From: Faecalibacter bovis
GTDB lineage: Bacteria > Bacteroidota > Bacteroidia > Flavobacteriales > Weeksellaceae
NCBI RefSeq assembly: GCF_017948305.1
Contig: NZ_CP072842.1
Coordinates: forward strand, 908,001-972,000
Direction: 5' to 3'
DNA length: 64,000 bases
The notes under the pieces were generated by a model. The model was not told the origin of the DNA. It did not search any database and saw only the letters and a list, made by a program, of their open reading frames with translations. Numbering within the stretch: the first letter of the stretch is position 1; every line of letters begins with the position of its first letter. This document shows positions 33,066 through 43,805 of the stretch, piece by piece. The position numbers and the translations under genes are program-made.

Positions 33066-35525
33066 TTATTTTTTCTTCACTTCTTTCGAAGTTTCTTTTC
33101 CTTTGTTTTTCACGTATTTTTCTAACCATTGGTCTTGTTCCCATAACATATGCATAATGTTTTCACGTGATGCATAACCATGAGATTCTTTTGGTAATAA
33201 AACTAAACGTGTTGTTGCTCCTAATCCTTTTAATGCGTTAAAGTAACGCTCTGATTGCATTGGGAAAGTTCCTGTATTGTTATCCGCATCTCCGTGGATT
33301 AATAATAAAGGTGTTTTCATTTTCTCTGCATTCATAAAAGGCGACATTGTGTTGTACACTTCTGGTGCTTCCCAGTAATTACGCTGTTCTGATTGGAATC
33401 CGAAAGGCGTTAATGTACGGTTATAAGCTCCTGAACGTGCAATACCAGCTGCGAATAAATTAGAATGTGATAATAAGTTAGCTGTCATAAACGCTCCATA
33501 AGAGTGTCCTCCAACTGCTACTCTTTCACGATCAATAAATCCTAAAGCATCTACTGCATCAATGGCTGCTTTTGCATTAGCAACTAATTGTGGAACGAAC
33601 GTATCATTTGGTTCTTCTTTCCCTTCACCAATAATTGGGAAAGCTGCATTATCTAAAACTGCATATCCTCTTAAAGCCCAAAAAACTGGACCACCGTATG
33701 ATGGCGATGTAAATTGATTTTCAGAAGTTGTAACCTGACCTGCAGTTGCAGCATCTTTAAATTCGCGCGGGTAAGCCCACATTAACATTGGTAACTTCTC
33801 TTTTTTCGTTTTATCGTAATTTGGTGGTAAATATAAAGTTCCTGATAATTCTACACCATCAGCACGTTTGTAGTTAATTAACTCTTTCGAAACTTGATTC
33901 ATTGCTTCGAATGGGTTTTTAGTAAACGTAATTTGCTTTGGCTTACCTCCTTTTTGGAAAATATTGCGAACGTATAAATTTGGATATTCTGTTTTTGATT
34001 GAATACGCTCTAAAACAATTCCTTTTTTAGGATCAATAATATCAACAATTGTTTCTAATTTATCTGATTTTTGAGCCCTCCATAAACGTGTCGTTTTTAA
34101 TGTTTTGATGTCAAATTCATCAACAAATGGTAAAATTCCGTCTGGTGAAATTCCTTCGCCATCTAACATTAATTTACCTTTATTAATTGCTAAAACATTG
34201 TATCCGTAATCGTTTTTCTCTGTAACAAAAGTTCCTGGATCATTGTAAGCATCTTGCGTATTACGACTAAAGAAACGTTTTGCTTCTTGTTTATTATTTG
34301 ATGGATTAAAAATGTAGTAACTCTCATTACGTGTGTTATACCATGAATCACGAACTAAAGCAACCTCATCATTCCCCCAAATAATTCCACGGTAACGATC
34401 TTTTACTTTTACTAATTCTTGTTTTTCACCTGTAAAAGGAGCTGCTAATTGATAAACTGCATCACGATATTCAGCAGGTTTGTTCGCATCACCACCATCT
34501 AAAGCTTCAACCCAATATAAAGTATTGGCTTTATCTGCACGCCAGTAAACACTACGTTTTCCTGTAGTTGTCGAAGAAAAACCTTTTGGAACAACTTCTT
34601 GTAAATCTTTTTTATTAATTTCTTTAACTACTTTTCCATTTACATCGTAAACAACATCTACGCTTGGGAAACTTCTATAAGTAACTAAATAAGAAAATGG
34701 TTTTTGAATTTCGTTTACTAAAACATATTGTCCGTCTGGAGAACCAACAACATTTGCATACATTGCAGCGTCTTTCCATTTTGTTTTAGCACCTGTTTCT
34801 ACATCAACTTTTACTAATTCAGAAATTGCTAATTGCTCAAAATTAAACTCATCATTCTTATCTTTCAATAAATCTTGATATGTTCTGTTTTGCGCTTCTT
34901 TTCCGTCTGCATTAGATACTGTTGGTCCTGTAGGAACAGCTTCAGCAGTATTAATTAAAGCTTTTTTAGAAGCAGGGATAACATTTACGATTACCGTTTT
35001 ATTGTCTGATAACCATGTATATGGACGTCCTAAATTTGCATTTAATTTATCTTCGTAAACTTTTGTAGCTGATTTTGATTTTACATCAATTACCCATAAT
35101 TCAACTCCTTTTTCAGTTGTATTTGTAACTGCGTATTTTGTTTGGTTTGAATTCCATGATTGATTAGAGAAACGTCCTTTTGCTGGTAATCCTGTAATTG
35201 TTTGTTCTTTCGAATTTTTTAAATCATAGAAAGTAATTTTTTCACTGAAATTTTCTCTCGAATTAATATTAGTAACTGGATTAATTCTTAAACCCGCTAA
35301 ACGTAATTCTGTTTCTGCTAATTCATTCAATGTTTTATAACGACTTCTGTACGATAAGAAAGCGTTTTCTGCTTTTCCGTCCACTGAAATAGAAGGTGGC
35401 ATATCAGCATCTGCTAATTGTAAAATTTCTTTTGGTGGAGTTTGGAATGATAAATTTTCCTGTGCATTTAACGCAGACCCAAAAGTCATCGCTAAAAACA
35501 TTAACGAATAAATAATCTTCTTCAT
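33066..35525 (-). CDS. Secreted prolyl-oligopeptidase-family serine peptidase (S9)
   Basis: An 819-residue exported peptidase. The signal peptide ends SALNAQ. A beta-propeller region covers about residues 60-560, and the C-terminal ~250 residues are the alpha/beta-hydrolase domain. The nucleophile is Ser675 in GGHSYGAFM. The Asp is in LLLIHGDADNN and the His in LLPKESHGYASRENI. The pattern fits the S9 glutamyl-peptidase/acylaminoacyl type. Substrates cannot be told. Asaccharolytic flavobacteria commonly encode such peptidases, and a DPP4-like enzyme gene lies 1.5 kb away. Confidence 0.9.
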   Translation of the reverse strand: MKKIIYSLMFLAMTFGSALNAQENLSFQTPPKEILQLADADMPPSISVDGKAENAFLSYRSRYKTLNELAETELRLAGLRINPVTNINSRENFSEKITFYDLKNSKEQTITGLPAKGRFSNQSWNSNQTKYAVTNTTEKGVELWVIDVKSKSATKVYEDKLNANLGRPYTWLSDNKTVIVNVIPASKKALINTAEAVPTGPTVSNADGKEAQNRTYQDLLKDKNDEFNFEQLAISELVKVDVETGAKTKWKDAAMYANVVGSPDGQYVLVNEIQKPFSYLVTYRSFPSVDVVYDVNGKVVKEINKKDLQEVVPKGFSSTTTGKRSVYWRADKANTLYWVEALDGGDANKPAEYRDAVYQLAAPFTGEKQELVKVKDRYRGIIWGNDEVALVRDSWYNTRNESYYIFNPSNNKQEAKRFFSRNTQDAYNDPGTFVTEKNDYGYNVLAINKGKLMLDGEGISPDGILPFVDEFDIKTLKTTRLWRAQKSDKLETIVDIIDPKKGIVLERIQSKTEYPNLYVRNIFQKGGKPKQITFTKNPFEAMNQVSKELINYKRADGVELSGTLYLPPNYDKTKKEKLPMLMWAYPREFKDAATAGQVTTSENQFTSPSYGGPVFWALRGYAVLDNAAFPIIGEGKEEPNDTFVPQLVANAKAAIDAVDALGFIDRERVAVGGHSYGAFMTANLLSHSNLFAAGIARSGAYNRTLTPFGFQSEQRNYWEAPEVYNTMSPFMNAEKMKTPLLLIHGDADNNTGTFPMQSERYFNALKGLGATTRLVLLPKESHGYASRENIMHMLWEQDQWLEKYVKNKGKETSKEVKKK

Positions 35526-35610
35526 GCTTGTTTGTTAATTTTTAACTAAGATATAAAAATCAAATCTAAAAAAAATCAAACAACGATATATTGACAATTT
35601 TTAAGCGCAT

Positions 35611-35643
35611 AAAAAAACCGATTCTTTTAAAAGAATCGGTTTT
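35611..35643 (-). terminator. Terminator of the RluF-type gene
   Basis: AAAACCGATTCTTTT / AAAAGAATCGGTTTT perfect 15-bp palindrome with T run on the minus strand. Confidence 0.87.
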
Positions 35644-35647
35644 AGAA

Positions 35648-36571
35648 TTATCTTCTCTTCCCAAATTTTCCACCTTTTGATGTTGTTGGAGCTTTACTTT
35701 TACCAACTCGAGCTTGAGATGTAGATTTTGGTTTATTTGTTTTCTTTTTTTGAACTGGACGTCCTTTCTCATCTTTAAAATCTGGAGAAAAATCTGCTGA
35801 TTTTTTTGCTGCTGATTTCTTCGGTTTATTCGATGATTTTTTTTCTTCATGTTTTTCTGAATCTGCAGTAAGACGATTCAATTCTGCTAATTCTTCAGGA
35901 GTTAAATCACGGAACTGACCAACAGGAACATTCAGCGTTAAATTCATAATTCGAATTCGCTCTAATTTCTTTACTGTATAACCGAAATATTCGCACATAC
36001 GACGAATCTGACGATTTAATCCTTGTATTAATGTAATTTTGAAAACATTTGTACTTACTTTTTCAATCTTACATTTCTTCGTCACTTGATTTAAAATCGG
36101 AACACCTTTCGACATTCGCTCACAGAATTCATCTGTAATTGGCTTATTCACCGTTACAACATATTCTTTCTCGTGATTATTTCCAGCACGAAGAATCTTA
36201 TTCACAATATCACCATCGCTTGTTAATAAGATCAAACCTTGCGAATCTTTATCTAAACGACCAATTGGAAAAATTCGCTCTCCGAAAGATAAGAAATCAA
36301 CAATATTATCTGGATCCGAAGGATCAGTTGTACATGTTACTCCAACTGGTTTATTCAACATAATATATGCTGCATGTGCTTTGTCTCGAGGTTCAATTTC
36401 TACCCCTTTTACTGTTACTACATCATTCGGACCAACATGTTGTCCAGTTTTAGCTACACGCCCATTAATATGTACTAAGCGATTTTCGATGTATTGATCC
36501 GCTTCTCTTCGCGAGCAATATCCACTATCACTTATATACTTATTTAATCGTATCATATTCTTCTCGTCCAT
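35648..36571 (-). CDS. rluF: 23S rRNA pseudouridine synthase RluF
   Basis: A 307-residue pseudouridine synthase. The S4 domain is at the N terminus ([20 protein letters not shown]). The catalytic motif [20 protein letters not shown] lies near residue 105, and [17 protein letters not shown] is the RluF-type conserved segment. RluF modifies U2604 and nearby of 23S rRNA in E. coli. The last ~70 residues are a Lys/Ser/Gly-rich basic tail, apparently disordered. A second in-frame Met six residues in (MIRLNKY) is an alternative start. Confidence 0.92.
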   Translation of the reverse strand: MDEKNMIRLNKYISDSGYCSRREADQYIENRLVHINGRVAKTGQHVGPNDVVTVKGVEIEPRDKAHAAYIMLNKPVGVTCTTDPSDPDNIVDFLSFGERIFPIGRLDKDSQGLILLTSDGDIVNKILRAGNNHEKEYVVTVNKPITDEFCERMSKGVPILNQVTKKCKIEKVSTNVFKITLIQGLNRQIRRMCEYFGYTVKKLERIRIMNLTLNVPVGQFRDLTPEELAELNRLTADSEKHEEKKSSNKPKKSAAKKSADFSPDFKDEKGRPVQKKKTNKPKSTSQARVGKSKAPTTSKGGKFGKRR

Positions 36572-36669
36572 CTTGCAAAGATAAAGCTTTCTATAAACAT
36601 AAATAAAAAGACAAAATGCATTAACAATTCAATATTAAGTATATTTACATAACATAAAAAATTCACCTG

Positions 36670-37020
36670 ATGAAGAAAGTATTCTTTTTAAAAACTTGCG
36701 ATACGTGTAAACGTATTTTAAAGGAAAATGATTTTACTGGATTTGATTTACATGAAATAAAATCTACTGCTATAACTGAAGACGAATTGGATGAAATGAA
36801 AAACCTAGCTGGAAGTTATGAAGCATTATTTTCTCGACGTGCGCAGAATTATAAAAAATTAGGTTTAAAAGATGTTGAATTATCCGAAGCTGATATTAAG
36901 AATTACATCTTATCAGATTATACATTTTTAAAACGTCCAGTTATTGTTGACGGTGATACCATTTTTATTGGAAATGAAAAGAAAAATTTAGAAGCTTTAG
37001 CAGCTTATTTAGCTCAATAA
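36670..37020 (+). CDS. ArsC/Spx-like thioredoxin-fold protein
   Basis: A 116-residue protein of the ArsC/Spx family. The N terminus MKKVFFLKTCDTCKRILKE gives Cys10-x-x-Cys13 at the thioredoxin-like active site. LFSRRAQNYKKLGL and YTFLKRPVIVDGDTIFIGN are the family's Arg-containing and cis-Pro segments. These proteins may be arsenate reductases or oxidative-stress regulators; no ars genes are adjacent. The next gene, a DPP4-like peptidase, begins one base later, so the two are probably co-transcribed without an obvious functional link. Confidence 0.87.
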   Translation: MKKVFFLKTCDTCKRILKENDFTGFDLHEIKSTAITEDELDEMKNLAGSYEALFSRRAQNYKKLGLKDVELSEADIKNYILSDYTFLKRPVIVDGDTIFIGNEKKNLEALAAYLAQ

Positions 37021-37021
37021 C

Positions 37022-39154
37022 ATGAAAACAAAATTACTATACGCAACGCTTTTTTTGAGTACACTATCGATTGCTCAACAAAAAGAAATTACAATGAAAG
37101 ATGCTGTTCTTGGTTTAGGAACTAATCTAAGAGTTGAGAATTTAAGTCAAGTACAATGGATTCCGAATGAAGACGCTTTTACACAAAATGTAAAAACAAA
37201 ATACGGAGAAGCTCTGGTTAAACGTAATGTTCCTACGAATAAAGTAGATACCATTTTCCGTTCCACTCAATTCGAAGGAAATCGTGTGCCATCTCTTAAT
37301 TGGATCAATAACCAAAAAGCATTCTTCAACCAAAAAGGAGCTTACAAAACGGTTTCTACAAACGGACAAATCAACAATTGGATAAACATTCCTGCAAATG
37401 CGCAAGATGTAGAATTTGATGCAGCCAATAATCAAGCGGGTTATACCGTTGATAACAACTTATACTTTGTAGATAACGCTGGAAACACACATCAAATCAC
37501 CAAAGATGGTTCTTATAATATTGTAAACGGTAAATCTGTTCACCAAAACGAGTTTGGAATCCACAAAGGAATCTATATTTCTCCAAAAGGGAATTATGTA
37601 GCTTTTTATAGAATGGATCAAACGGTTGTAACAGAATATCCAATTATTGACTGGTCAGTTCAACCTGCGGTAAATAAAAATATTAAATATCCATTTGCTG
37701 GAACAAAAAATCATACAGTTACTTTAGGCGTTTATAATCCGAAAACAAAACAAACGATTTTCTTAGAAACTGAACCACAAAAAGATCAATATTTAACATC
37801 TGTTACATGGTCGCCAGATGAAAAACACATTTACATTGGAATTTTAAGTCGTAATCAAAAACACTTAAAATTAAACCAATACGATGCAGTTTCTGGACAA
37901 TTCATCAAAACATTATTCGAAGAAAAGGATGATAAATATGTAGAACCTCAACACGAGTTATACTTTATTCCTGGAAAAACTAATGAATTTGTTTGGTGGT
38001 CGCAACGTGATGGATTTATGCATTTATATCGTTTTGACACGAATGGAAAGTTAATCAATCAAATTACAAAAGGTGATTGGGTTGTTACAGATATCGTGGG
38101 ACAAAATGCAAAAGCAAAAGAATTATTGATTGTTACAACAAAAGATTCGCCAAAAGAACGTCATTTATATGCAGTAAATTGGGAGAATGGAAAGTTACGC
38201 AAATTAACGAAAGAAGCTGGAACGCATAATCCTTCGGTTTCGACTTCTGGAATTTATGCGATTGACAACTGGAGTAACGACACAACTCCTCGTAAAATTG
38301 ATATAATTGATACGAAGTCGAATAAAATTTCGAATTTATTAACGGCTAAAAATCCATTAAACGGCTACAAAACTGCAAAAGTTGAAAATGTAACGTTAAA
38401 AGCAGATGACGGTACAGATTTATACGGAAAGTTAATCTATCCAAACAACTTTGATGCGACAAAGAAATATCCTGTAATCGTGTATTTATACAATGGACCA
38501 CACGCACAATTAATTACAAATAGATTTCCAGCTTCTGGTAACTTATGGTACGACCATTTAGCAGAAAAAGGATATGTAGTTTTTACAATGGATGGTCGCG
38601 GTTCTGCACATAGAGGACTAAAATTTGAGCAAGCGATTCATGGAAAAGCAGCAGCTACAGAAATGGAGGATCAAATGAAAGGTGTTGATTATTTAAAGGC
38701 TTTACCATTTGTTGATGCTGAAAGAATGGGAATTCACGGTTGGTCTTATGGAGGATTTATGACAACTTCTTTTATGTTACGTAAACCTGATGTCTTTAAA
38801 GTAGGAGTTGCTGGTGGACCAGTAATTGATTGGCGTCGATACGAAATTATGTACACAGAGCGTTACATGGAATCGCCTCAAGACAATCCGAAAGGTTACG
38901 AAGAAAACAACTTATTAACAAAAGTTGGTAACTTAGAAGGTAAGCTTTTAGTTATTCATGGTTCTTTAGATCCTGTTGTGGTTTGGCAACATTCGATGGA
39001 TTTATTAAAAGAATCGGTAAAAGCGGAGAAGCAAATTGATTACTACGTTTATCCGAATCATGAGCATAATGTTCGCGGTGTTGAACGTGTACATTTAATG
39101 CAAAAAATTACAGATTACTTTGATTTATATCTTAAACCAAAGCAAACAAAATAA
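37022..39154 (+). CDS. Dipeptidyl peptidase IV-like serine peptidase (S9B)
   Basis: A 710-residue exported peptidase releasing Xaa-Pro dipeptides. The signal peptide MKTKLLYATLFLSTLSIAQ precedes a beta-propeller to about residue 460. The hydrolase domain has Ser575 (HGWSYGGFM), Asp650 (VIHGSLDPVV) and His682 (NHEHNV), the DPP4-type triad. Propeller segment DGFMHLYRFDTNGKLINQIT and FMDGRGSAHRG-like MDGRGSAHRGLKFEQ are typical of the Bacteroidota enzymes. It ends at a strong terminator. Confidence 0.92.
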   Translation: MKTKLLYATLFLSTLSIAQQKEITMKDAVLGLGTNLRVENLSQVQWIPNEDAFTQNVKTKYGEALVKRNVPTNKVDTIFRSTQFEGNRVPSLNWINNQKAFFNQKGAYKTVSTNGQINNWINIPANAQDVEFDAANNQAGYTVDNNLYFVDNAGNTHQITKDGSYNIVNGKSVHQNEFGIHKGIYISPKGNYVAFYRMDQTVVTEYPIIDWSVQPAVNKNIKYPFAGTKNHTVTLGVYNPKTKQTIFLETEPQKDQYLTSVTWSPDEKHIYIGILSRNQKHLKLNQYDAVSGQFIKTLFEEKDDKYVEPQHELYFIPGKTNEFVWWSQRDGFMHLYRFDTNGKLINQITKGDWVVTDIVGQNAKAKELLIVTTKDSPKERHLYAVNWENGKLRKLTKEAGTHNPSVSTSGIYAIDNWSNDTTPRKIDIIDTKSNKISNLLTAKNPLNGYKTAKVENVTLKADDGTDLYGKLIYPNNFDATKKYPVIVYLYNGPHAQLITNRFPASGNLWYDHLAEKGYVVFTMDGRGSAHRGLKFEQAIHGKAAATEMEDQMKGVDYLKALPFVDAERMGIHGWSYGGFMTTSFMLRKPDVFKVGVAGGPVIDWRRYEIMYTERYMESPQDNPKGYEENNLLTKVGNLEGKLLVIHGSLDPVVVWQHSMDLLKESVKAEKQIDYYVYPNHEHNVRGVERVHLMQKITDYFDLYLKPKQTK

Positions 39155-39160
39155 TATTGA

Positions 39161-39188
39161 AAAAGCCTCGCGATGCGAGGCTTTTTTA
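39161..39188 (+). terminator. Terminator after the DPP4-like gene
   Basis: AAAAGCCTCGC / GCGAGGCTTTT stem with a 3-base loop and T run; the arms resemble the terminator at 32468. Confidence 0.87.
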
Positions 39189-39212
39189 TTAGTTATTAAA
39201 ATTTAATGAAAT

Positions 39213-41420
39213 CTATTTTTTCTTAAATTCTAATTCATATTCTCCTTGTTTTAAAATGAAAGATTTTAAATCTTCAGCATATTCAAATTTAATATCCGCT
39301 TCATCAAAAACAAAAGTTCTACCTTCTGAATGCATTATTGGAAAAGCTGGTTGATTAGCCGCTTGAGCAACTAAATGATTATTATCTACTTTAATTACTA
39401 TTTCCATTCCGACTTGTGCATTATGAAAAGTACCAACAAATTCATTTACGTTAATTCTTGATTGAACCATTTCTCCATCTCCACCAATTGTGAATGTATT
39501 ATTTGATAAATCTGCGTCTGGATAAGCTCCTGTTGGATCTAACTTTATAGTAGTAACTTCTTTTTTACTTGGTACATGAAAAGTCCATTCCGTATTTTTT
39601 TTCCAAACTTCAACTGGTAATTTAACCTCTTGTTTTGTTCCATCCTTGAATGTTAATTGAACCGTAGTTGGCATAGGTAACTGACCAATATTTTCAACCG
39701 TTACATTTATACCTTTCGTAAAATCTCCTTCTTTGTATTTTGCTCCTTTTACACCTTGATCAATTTTCCATTTGTTCAAAAACCAACCTCTCCAAAACCA
39801 AGACAATTCTTCTCCGGTTACATTTTCAATCGTGCGGAAAAAATCCTCAGGCGTTGGATGTTTATATGCCCAATAATCTATATATGTTCTTAAAGCTTTG
39901 TCAAAACGCTCTTCTCCTATAATTTGTTCACGTAACAATGTCATACCAGCGCCTGGTTTGTAATACAATAATAAACCTATATTACGTTCACGCATATTAT
40001 CTGGCTGACTTGCAATCGGCTCTAATTTATCACTATTAAAAACCGAGGCCATTCTTTGTAAAGGTTGCTTCACATAATATTCACCATTGTTAAAATTCTT
40101 TGTAGAAATATCATTAATAAACGTATTAAAACCTTCGTCCATCCAACCGTGTACACGCTCATTAGAACCTACAATCATAGGAAACCAAATGTGTCCAAAT
40201 TCGTGATCTGTAACTCCCCAAAGGCCTTCACCTTTCGAATTCATGTGACAAAATACAATTCCAGGATATTCCATTCCACCTTCATTTCCCGCTACATTAA
40301 TCGCTGTCGGATAAGGATATTCAGACCATTGTTTTGAATAATGTTCGATGGAAGCTTTGGTATATTCTGTTGAACGAGACCAAGCATGTTGTCCATCACT
40401 TTCTACTGGATATGCAGAAATTGCTAATGATTTATCGCCTGATGGTAAATTAATTTTCGCCGCATCTAAAATGAACGCAGAAGACGAAGCCCATGCAAAA
40501 TCTCTTGTATTTTTAATTTTAAACTTCCATGTCTTAGTTTTAGACGAAGTTCTTTCAGCTGCATTAACCTCATCCGCTGTACGAATCATAACAGTAGCAT
40601 CACTTGTTTTCGCTTTATCCCAACGTTTTAACTGTTCAGAAGAATATACATCTTTCGGATTTAACAATTCGCCAGAACCAACAACATAATGATTTGCCGG
40701 TGCCGTAATTGTTGCCGTAACATCTCCGTACTCTAAATAAAATTCTCCAGGACCTAAATAAGGTAACGTATTCCAACCATGTATGTCATCGTAAACAGCC
40801 ATACGTGGAAACCATTGTGCAATTGTAAAAATCTTTCCATTTTTTGTATCAACCACTCCAGTACGATCTGCACCTTCGTTCGGAACAGTGTAAGAATATT
40901 CTACTTTAATTTTAGCTTTTCCACCTTTTGCTTTTAATGCTTTTGCTAAATCAATTTGCATTCGTGTATCGATAACCGAATATTTAACTGGTTTCCCATC
41001 AACTGTGACAGATTTTATTTTATATCCGCCGTCAAATGTAGAACCAGAATCTCCGTATCTACTTCCTGTTGCAGGAATTAAAGATGCTCCTCTTGAATCT
41101 TTATTGAATAAATTTTGATCCAATTGTAACCATAAAAATTCAAGTGAATCGAAACTGTTATTAGTGTATAAAATCTCTGAACTACCGACCAATTCATTTG
41201 TTTGATCATTTAAAGAGATTGTTAAATTATAATCAGCTCTATTTTGCCAATAATTATGTCCAGGTTTACCACTTGCAGAACGATAATCTGTTCCATTATT
41301 TAGGTAAAAAAAAGGTTTAAACGCTTCGTGATAATCGTATTTCGGAGTTTCTTGAGCTGATATATTCAACGCTAAAAAACTTAAACCTATGCAAAGTGAT
41401 TTCGTAAGTAGTCTATTCAT
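39213..41420 (-). CDS. Secreted M1-family metallopeptidase
   Basis: A 735-residue exported zinc peptidase. The signal peptide ends ALNISAQ. The zinc motif HEFGH is at residues 406-410 ([12 protein letters not shown]), and the third ligand Glu comes 18-19 residues later in [22 protein letters not shown], near residue 375, is the exopeptidase GxMEN-like site in altered form (GGMEYP), so the exopeptidase type is not assured. The C-terminal ~250 residues are beta-rich ([18 protein letters not shown] then [16 protein letters not shown]). No transporter is nearby. Confidence 0.9.
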   Translation of the reverse strand: MNRLLTKSLCIGLSFLALNISAQETPKYDYHEAFKPFFYLNNGTDYRSASGKPGHNYWQNRADYNLTISLNDQTNELVGSSEILYTNNSFDSLEFLWLQLDQNLFNKDSRGASLIPATGSRYGDSGSTFDGGYKIKSVTVDGKPVKYSVIDTRMQIDLAKALKAKGGKAKIKVEYSYTVPNEGADRTGVVDTKNGKIFTIAQWFPRMAVYDDIHGWNTLPYLGPGEFYLEYGDVTATITAPANHYVVGSGELLNPKDVYSSEQLKRWDKAKTSDATVMIRTADEVNAAERTSSKTKTWKFKIKNTRDFAWASSSAFILDAAKINLPSGDKSLAISAYPVESDGQHAWSRSTEYTKASIEHYSKQWSEYPYPTAINVAGNEGGMEYPGIVFCHMNSKGEGLWGVTDHEFGHIWFPMIVGSNERVHGWMDEGFNTFINDISTKNFNNGEYYVKQPLQRMASVFNSDKLEPIASQPDNMRERNIGLLLYYKPGAGMTLLREQIIGEERFDKALRTYIDYWAYKHPTPEDFFRTIENVTGEELSWFWRGWFLNKWKIDQGVKGAKYKEGDFTKGINVTVENIGQLPMPTTVQLTFKDGTKQEVKLPVEVWKKNTEWTFHVPSKKEVTTIKLDPTGAYPDADLSNNTFTIGGDGEMVQSRINVNEFVGTFHNAQVGMEIVIKVDNNHLVAQAANQPAFPIMHSEGRTFVFDEADIKFEYAEDLKSFILKQGEYELEFKKK

Positions 41421-41449
41421 TCTTGTATGATATTAATATGGATTAAAAT

Positions 41450-41482
41450 AAAAATACCTCTTATTTTTTAATAAGAGGTATT
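41450..41482 (-). terminator. Terminator of the DUF6051 gene
   Basis: AATACCTCTTATT / AATAAGAGGTATT perfect 13-bp stem with 4-base loop, T-rich afterwards on the minus strand. Confidence 0.83.
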
Positions 41483-41508
41483 GATATTCTATTTATTACA
41501 TTTTATTT

Positions 41509-42741
41509 TTAGGCATTGTAAAAATCACTCGCCGATTTTATAAACTGTTTAAAAGATTCTGTGACTTCGTCCTGAATTTTATTTGTTAAAGGAAATGGAA
41601 TCATATGCGAATATTCAAACGGGAAATCCTGAATTTCTACCTCTATTTTTATATTTCTATAACCTCCTTGTAAAGTATTTAAAGCTTCCATCGGCGGAGC
41701 TACTTCGTCTTTCTCTAAAACATAAGCTTTAATCTGACCTTGTAATTCTTTGATGCGAACTTCACGTTCTTTTTGAAAATAATTATAACGTAACATCATC
41801 TTAAACCAACTTTCTTGAGGATGTAATTGTTGATTCTGAAAATGACCTAAACGATGATCTGATTTAAAATCAGAACTTAATAATTCAGCAAAAACTGTTT
41901 GCATTTTTATCGCTGCTCTTGCATCCATGATGTATTTAGAAATCGGGAACATACGATCGATTGTCATTCCACCACAAAAACAAAATAATTTCGATTTCTT
42001 AAAAATTCCTTCAGGATCAGCCATTTTAAGAATAATTGATAAAAACGATCCTATTGAATACCCGAATAAATCGAAAGTAGAATCTGCTGACACACTTTTG
42101 ATAGTATTATTACGAATAGAATTAACCACCGAAATTACGTCTGAATACGTTTGGAAACCAGACCAGAAAATACGCTGAGGATGAGCTTCTAGTCGAGAAC
42201 TGATTGCTGCATTAACAAAGGAACAATCTGAATTGTCCTTGAAATTTTTTCTTCTGAAATTAGAAACTTCCACCATTGCACGACGATCAGACCAAATTTC
42301 TTCAGCTCGATTCATATGAAATGCAATCGGGAATAAGATTATTGCTTTCTTTGTTTGTTGCGCTAGTTCATAAGCCCAAGGAAGATATTTATCCCATCGT
42401 TTTTCATTTAATCCATGAAAAAAAATAATTGCTCCATCTGCCTTTTCAATATCAGCGCGTTTTAAGATATAATAATCAAAATGTTTATTACATTCGATAT
42501 CAAAATCAGTTGCATCAACAGATGGAATTCCATAAATAACTTGGGATTTTTTTTCTGCATCAACTGAGAAATTTAAATCATGTTTATCGCATGTGTACTT
42601 TGGTGATCCATGAAGTAAATCGGCTTTAGTCGAGTCAAAATGAATTGTTTCTATCGTTAAATTTAAACCATCAACTTTTTTAAAAGAACCTTTTTTTTCA
42701 AAATTCTCTTTTAAAACCTCATATAATTCACTGTAATTCAT
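41509..42741 (-). CDS. DUF6051 family alpha/beta-hydrolase-like protein
   Basis: A 410-residue cytoplasmic protein. The central part is an alpha/beta-hydrolase fold: AIIFFHGLNEKRWDKYLPWA near residue 105 is the oxyanion-hole HG region, and LFGYSIGSFLSIILKMAD near residue 228 is the nucleophile elbow (Gly-Tyr-Ser-Ile-Gly). A late His in PFEYSHMIPF could complete the triad. The family is DUF6051 as I recall it; a substrate is unknown. It is monocistronic with its own terminator. Confidence 0.82.
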   Translation of the reverse strand: MNYSELYEVLKENFEKKGSFKKVDGLNLTIETIHFDSTKADLLHGSPKYTCDKHDLNFSVDAEKKSQVIYGIPSVDATDFDIECNKHFDYYILKRADIEKADGAIIFFHGLNEKRWDKYLPWAYELAQQTKKAIILFPIAFHMNRAEEIWSDRRAMVEVSNFRRKNFKDNSDCSFVNAAISSRLEAHPQRIFWSGFQTYSDVISVVNSIRNNTIKSVSADSTFDLFGYSIGSFLSIILKMADPEGIFKKSKLFCFCGGMTIDRMFPISKYIMDARAAIKMQTVFAELLSSDFKSDHRLGHFQNQQLHPQESWFKMMLRYNYFQKEREVRIKELQGQIKAYVLEKDEVAPPMEALNTLQGGYRNIKIEVEIQDFPFEYSHMIPFPLTNKIQDEVTESFKQFIKSASDFYNA

Positions 42742-42842
42742 AAGAATAACTCGTTTTGAAATAAATTTATTTCTACTTTTTTCCTACTTTATTAAGAATA
42801 GCTAAAATTACAAATTTATTATGCATGCCTAACAATGTTGCA

Positions 42843-42874
42843 TAAAAAAAGCTTAACTAAGAGTTAAGCTTTTA
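42843..42874 (-). terminator. Terminator of the DUF4254 gene
   Basis: AAAAGCTTAACT / AGTTAAGCTTTT perfect stem with 3-base loop, T run on the minus strand. Confidence 0.85.
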
Positions 42875-42894
42875 TATAGCAAGTGATTAATTAC

Positions 42895-43506
42895 TTATTT
42901 TTTATTTGCGTATAAAACAGGATTTAAAGACTCGTCGTTGTACATTTTCATTTGTTTGTACACACGCATGTATTTATTTCCTTCTTGAAAATCAACTAAT
43001 AATTCTTCGATAGCAGTAGATAAATCAATATGTTGTTGTTTTAAAACATCTAACTTCGCTTGACACGCTGCAATATGTTCTGGAGTTGCATCTGTACGAT
43101 CAACTTCTTGTTGCATGTGGTAAACTTTAAGCGATAAGATAGAAAAACGGTCAACCGCCCAAGCAGGAGATTCTGTATTAATTTTCGCATCAGCTTTCAC
43201 TTCAACATTTGCATATTGTTGTAAAAACCAGCTATCAACGTATTCTACCATATCTGTACGTTCTTGATTTGATTTATCAATCCAACGTTTTAATGATAAT
43301 GCTTCAACAGGATCAATTTGTGGATCACGGATAATATCTTCTAAATGCCATTGAACAGTATCAATCCAGTTCTTTTTGTATAATAAATGTTCAATTAAGT
43401 TTGACTCGTCGTATGGATTTTCGATTGTTCTATTAACATCATCATATTGATGATAATCGTTAATTGATTCATTAAAAATCTCCCAAGCTCTTTCTGTAAA
43501 CTTCAT
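42895..43506 (-). CDS. DUF4254 family protein
   Basis: A 203-residue helical cytoplasmic protein. Signature stretches are LIEHLLYKKNWIDTVQWHLEDIIRDP and SPAWAVDRFSILSLKVYHMQ, which I associate with DUF4254. The function is unknown. In several Bacteroidota it lies near lipopolysaccharide and glycosyltransferase genes. Here it is preceded by tatA and the envelope operon but separated from them by a terminator. Confidence 0.85.
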   Translation of the reverse strand: MKFTERAWEIFNESINDYHQYDDVNRTIENPYDESNLIEHLLYKKNWIDTVQWHLEDIIRDPQIDPVEALSLKRWIDKSNQERTDMVEYVDSWFLQQYANVEVKADAKINTESPAWAVDRFSILSLKVYHMQQEVDRTDATPEHIAACQAKLDVLKQQHIDLSTAIEELLVDFQEGNKYMRVYKQMKMYNDESLNPVLYANKK

Positions 43507-43529
43507 TGTAATATGTTTTTGTCTAATAA

Positions 43530-43576
43530 AAATAAAAGCATTGTAATCAGAAATTGTTTCACAACTACAATGCTTT
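43530..43576 (-). terminator. Terminator of the tatA operon
   Basis: AAAGCATTGTA / TACAATGCTTT arms with a 20-base loop, followed by a T run on the minus strand. Confidence 0.7.
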
Positions 43577-43597
43577 GTATATAATTAAAATACTATT

Positions 43598-43768
43598 TTA
43601 ATTTTCTTTTTTAGGTTCGTTCTCGTCACCTTCCTTTTTTGTAGCATCTTTGAATTCTTTAATTCCAGATCCTAATCCTCTCATTAATTCAGGAATTTTC
43701 TTACCTCCGAATAATAACAAAACTACGATAATGATAAGAATCCATTCTTTACCCCCTAACATTCCCAT
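43598..43768 (-). CDS. tatA: Sec-independent translocase subunit TatA/E
   Basis: A 56-residue TatA-type protein. After [10 protein letters not shown] comes a single membrane helix [20 protein letters not shown], containing the Phe-Gly hinge of TatA. The amphipathic [15 protein letters not shown] follows, then an acidic tail. TatA forms the pore of the twin-arginine translocase. tatC is not in this window. It lies 37 bases after the EnvC-like gene on the same strand, a usual flavobacterial neighbourhood. Confidence 0.93.
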   Translation of the reverse strand: MGMLGGKEWILIIIVVLLLFGGKKIPELMRGLGSGIKEFKDATKKEGDENEPKKEN

Positions 43769-43805
43769 ATTGAATTGATTTTAATGCAAATATATTTATT
43801 TTTTG

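Noticed and set aside
35566-35850. Minus-strand 94-codon ORF overlapping the 3' part of rluF
   Set aside because: It is a shadow in another frame of the Lys/Ser-rich tail and runs through the terminator hairpin.
40348-40689. Plus-strand 113-codon ORF inside the M1 peptidase gene
   Set aside because: It is opposite a well-supported zinc peptidase with all motifs; no promoter or start signal supports it.
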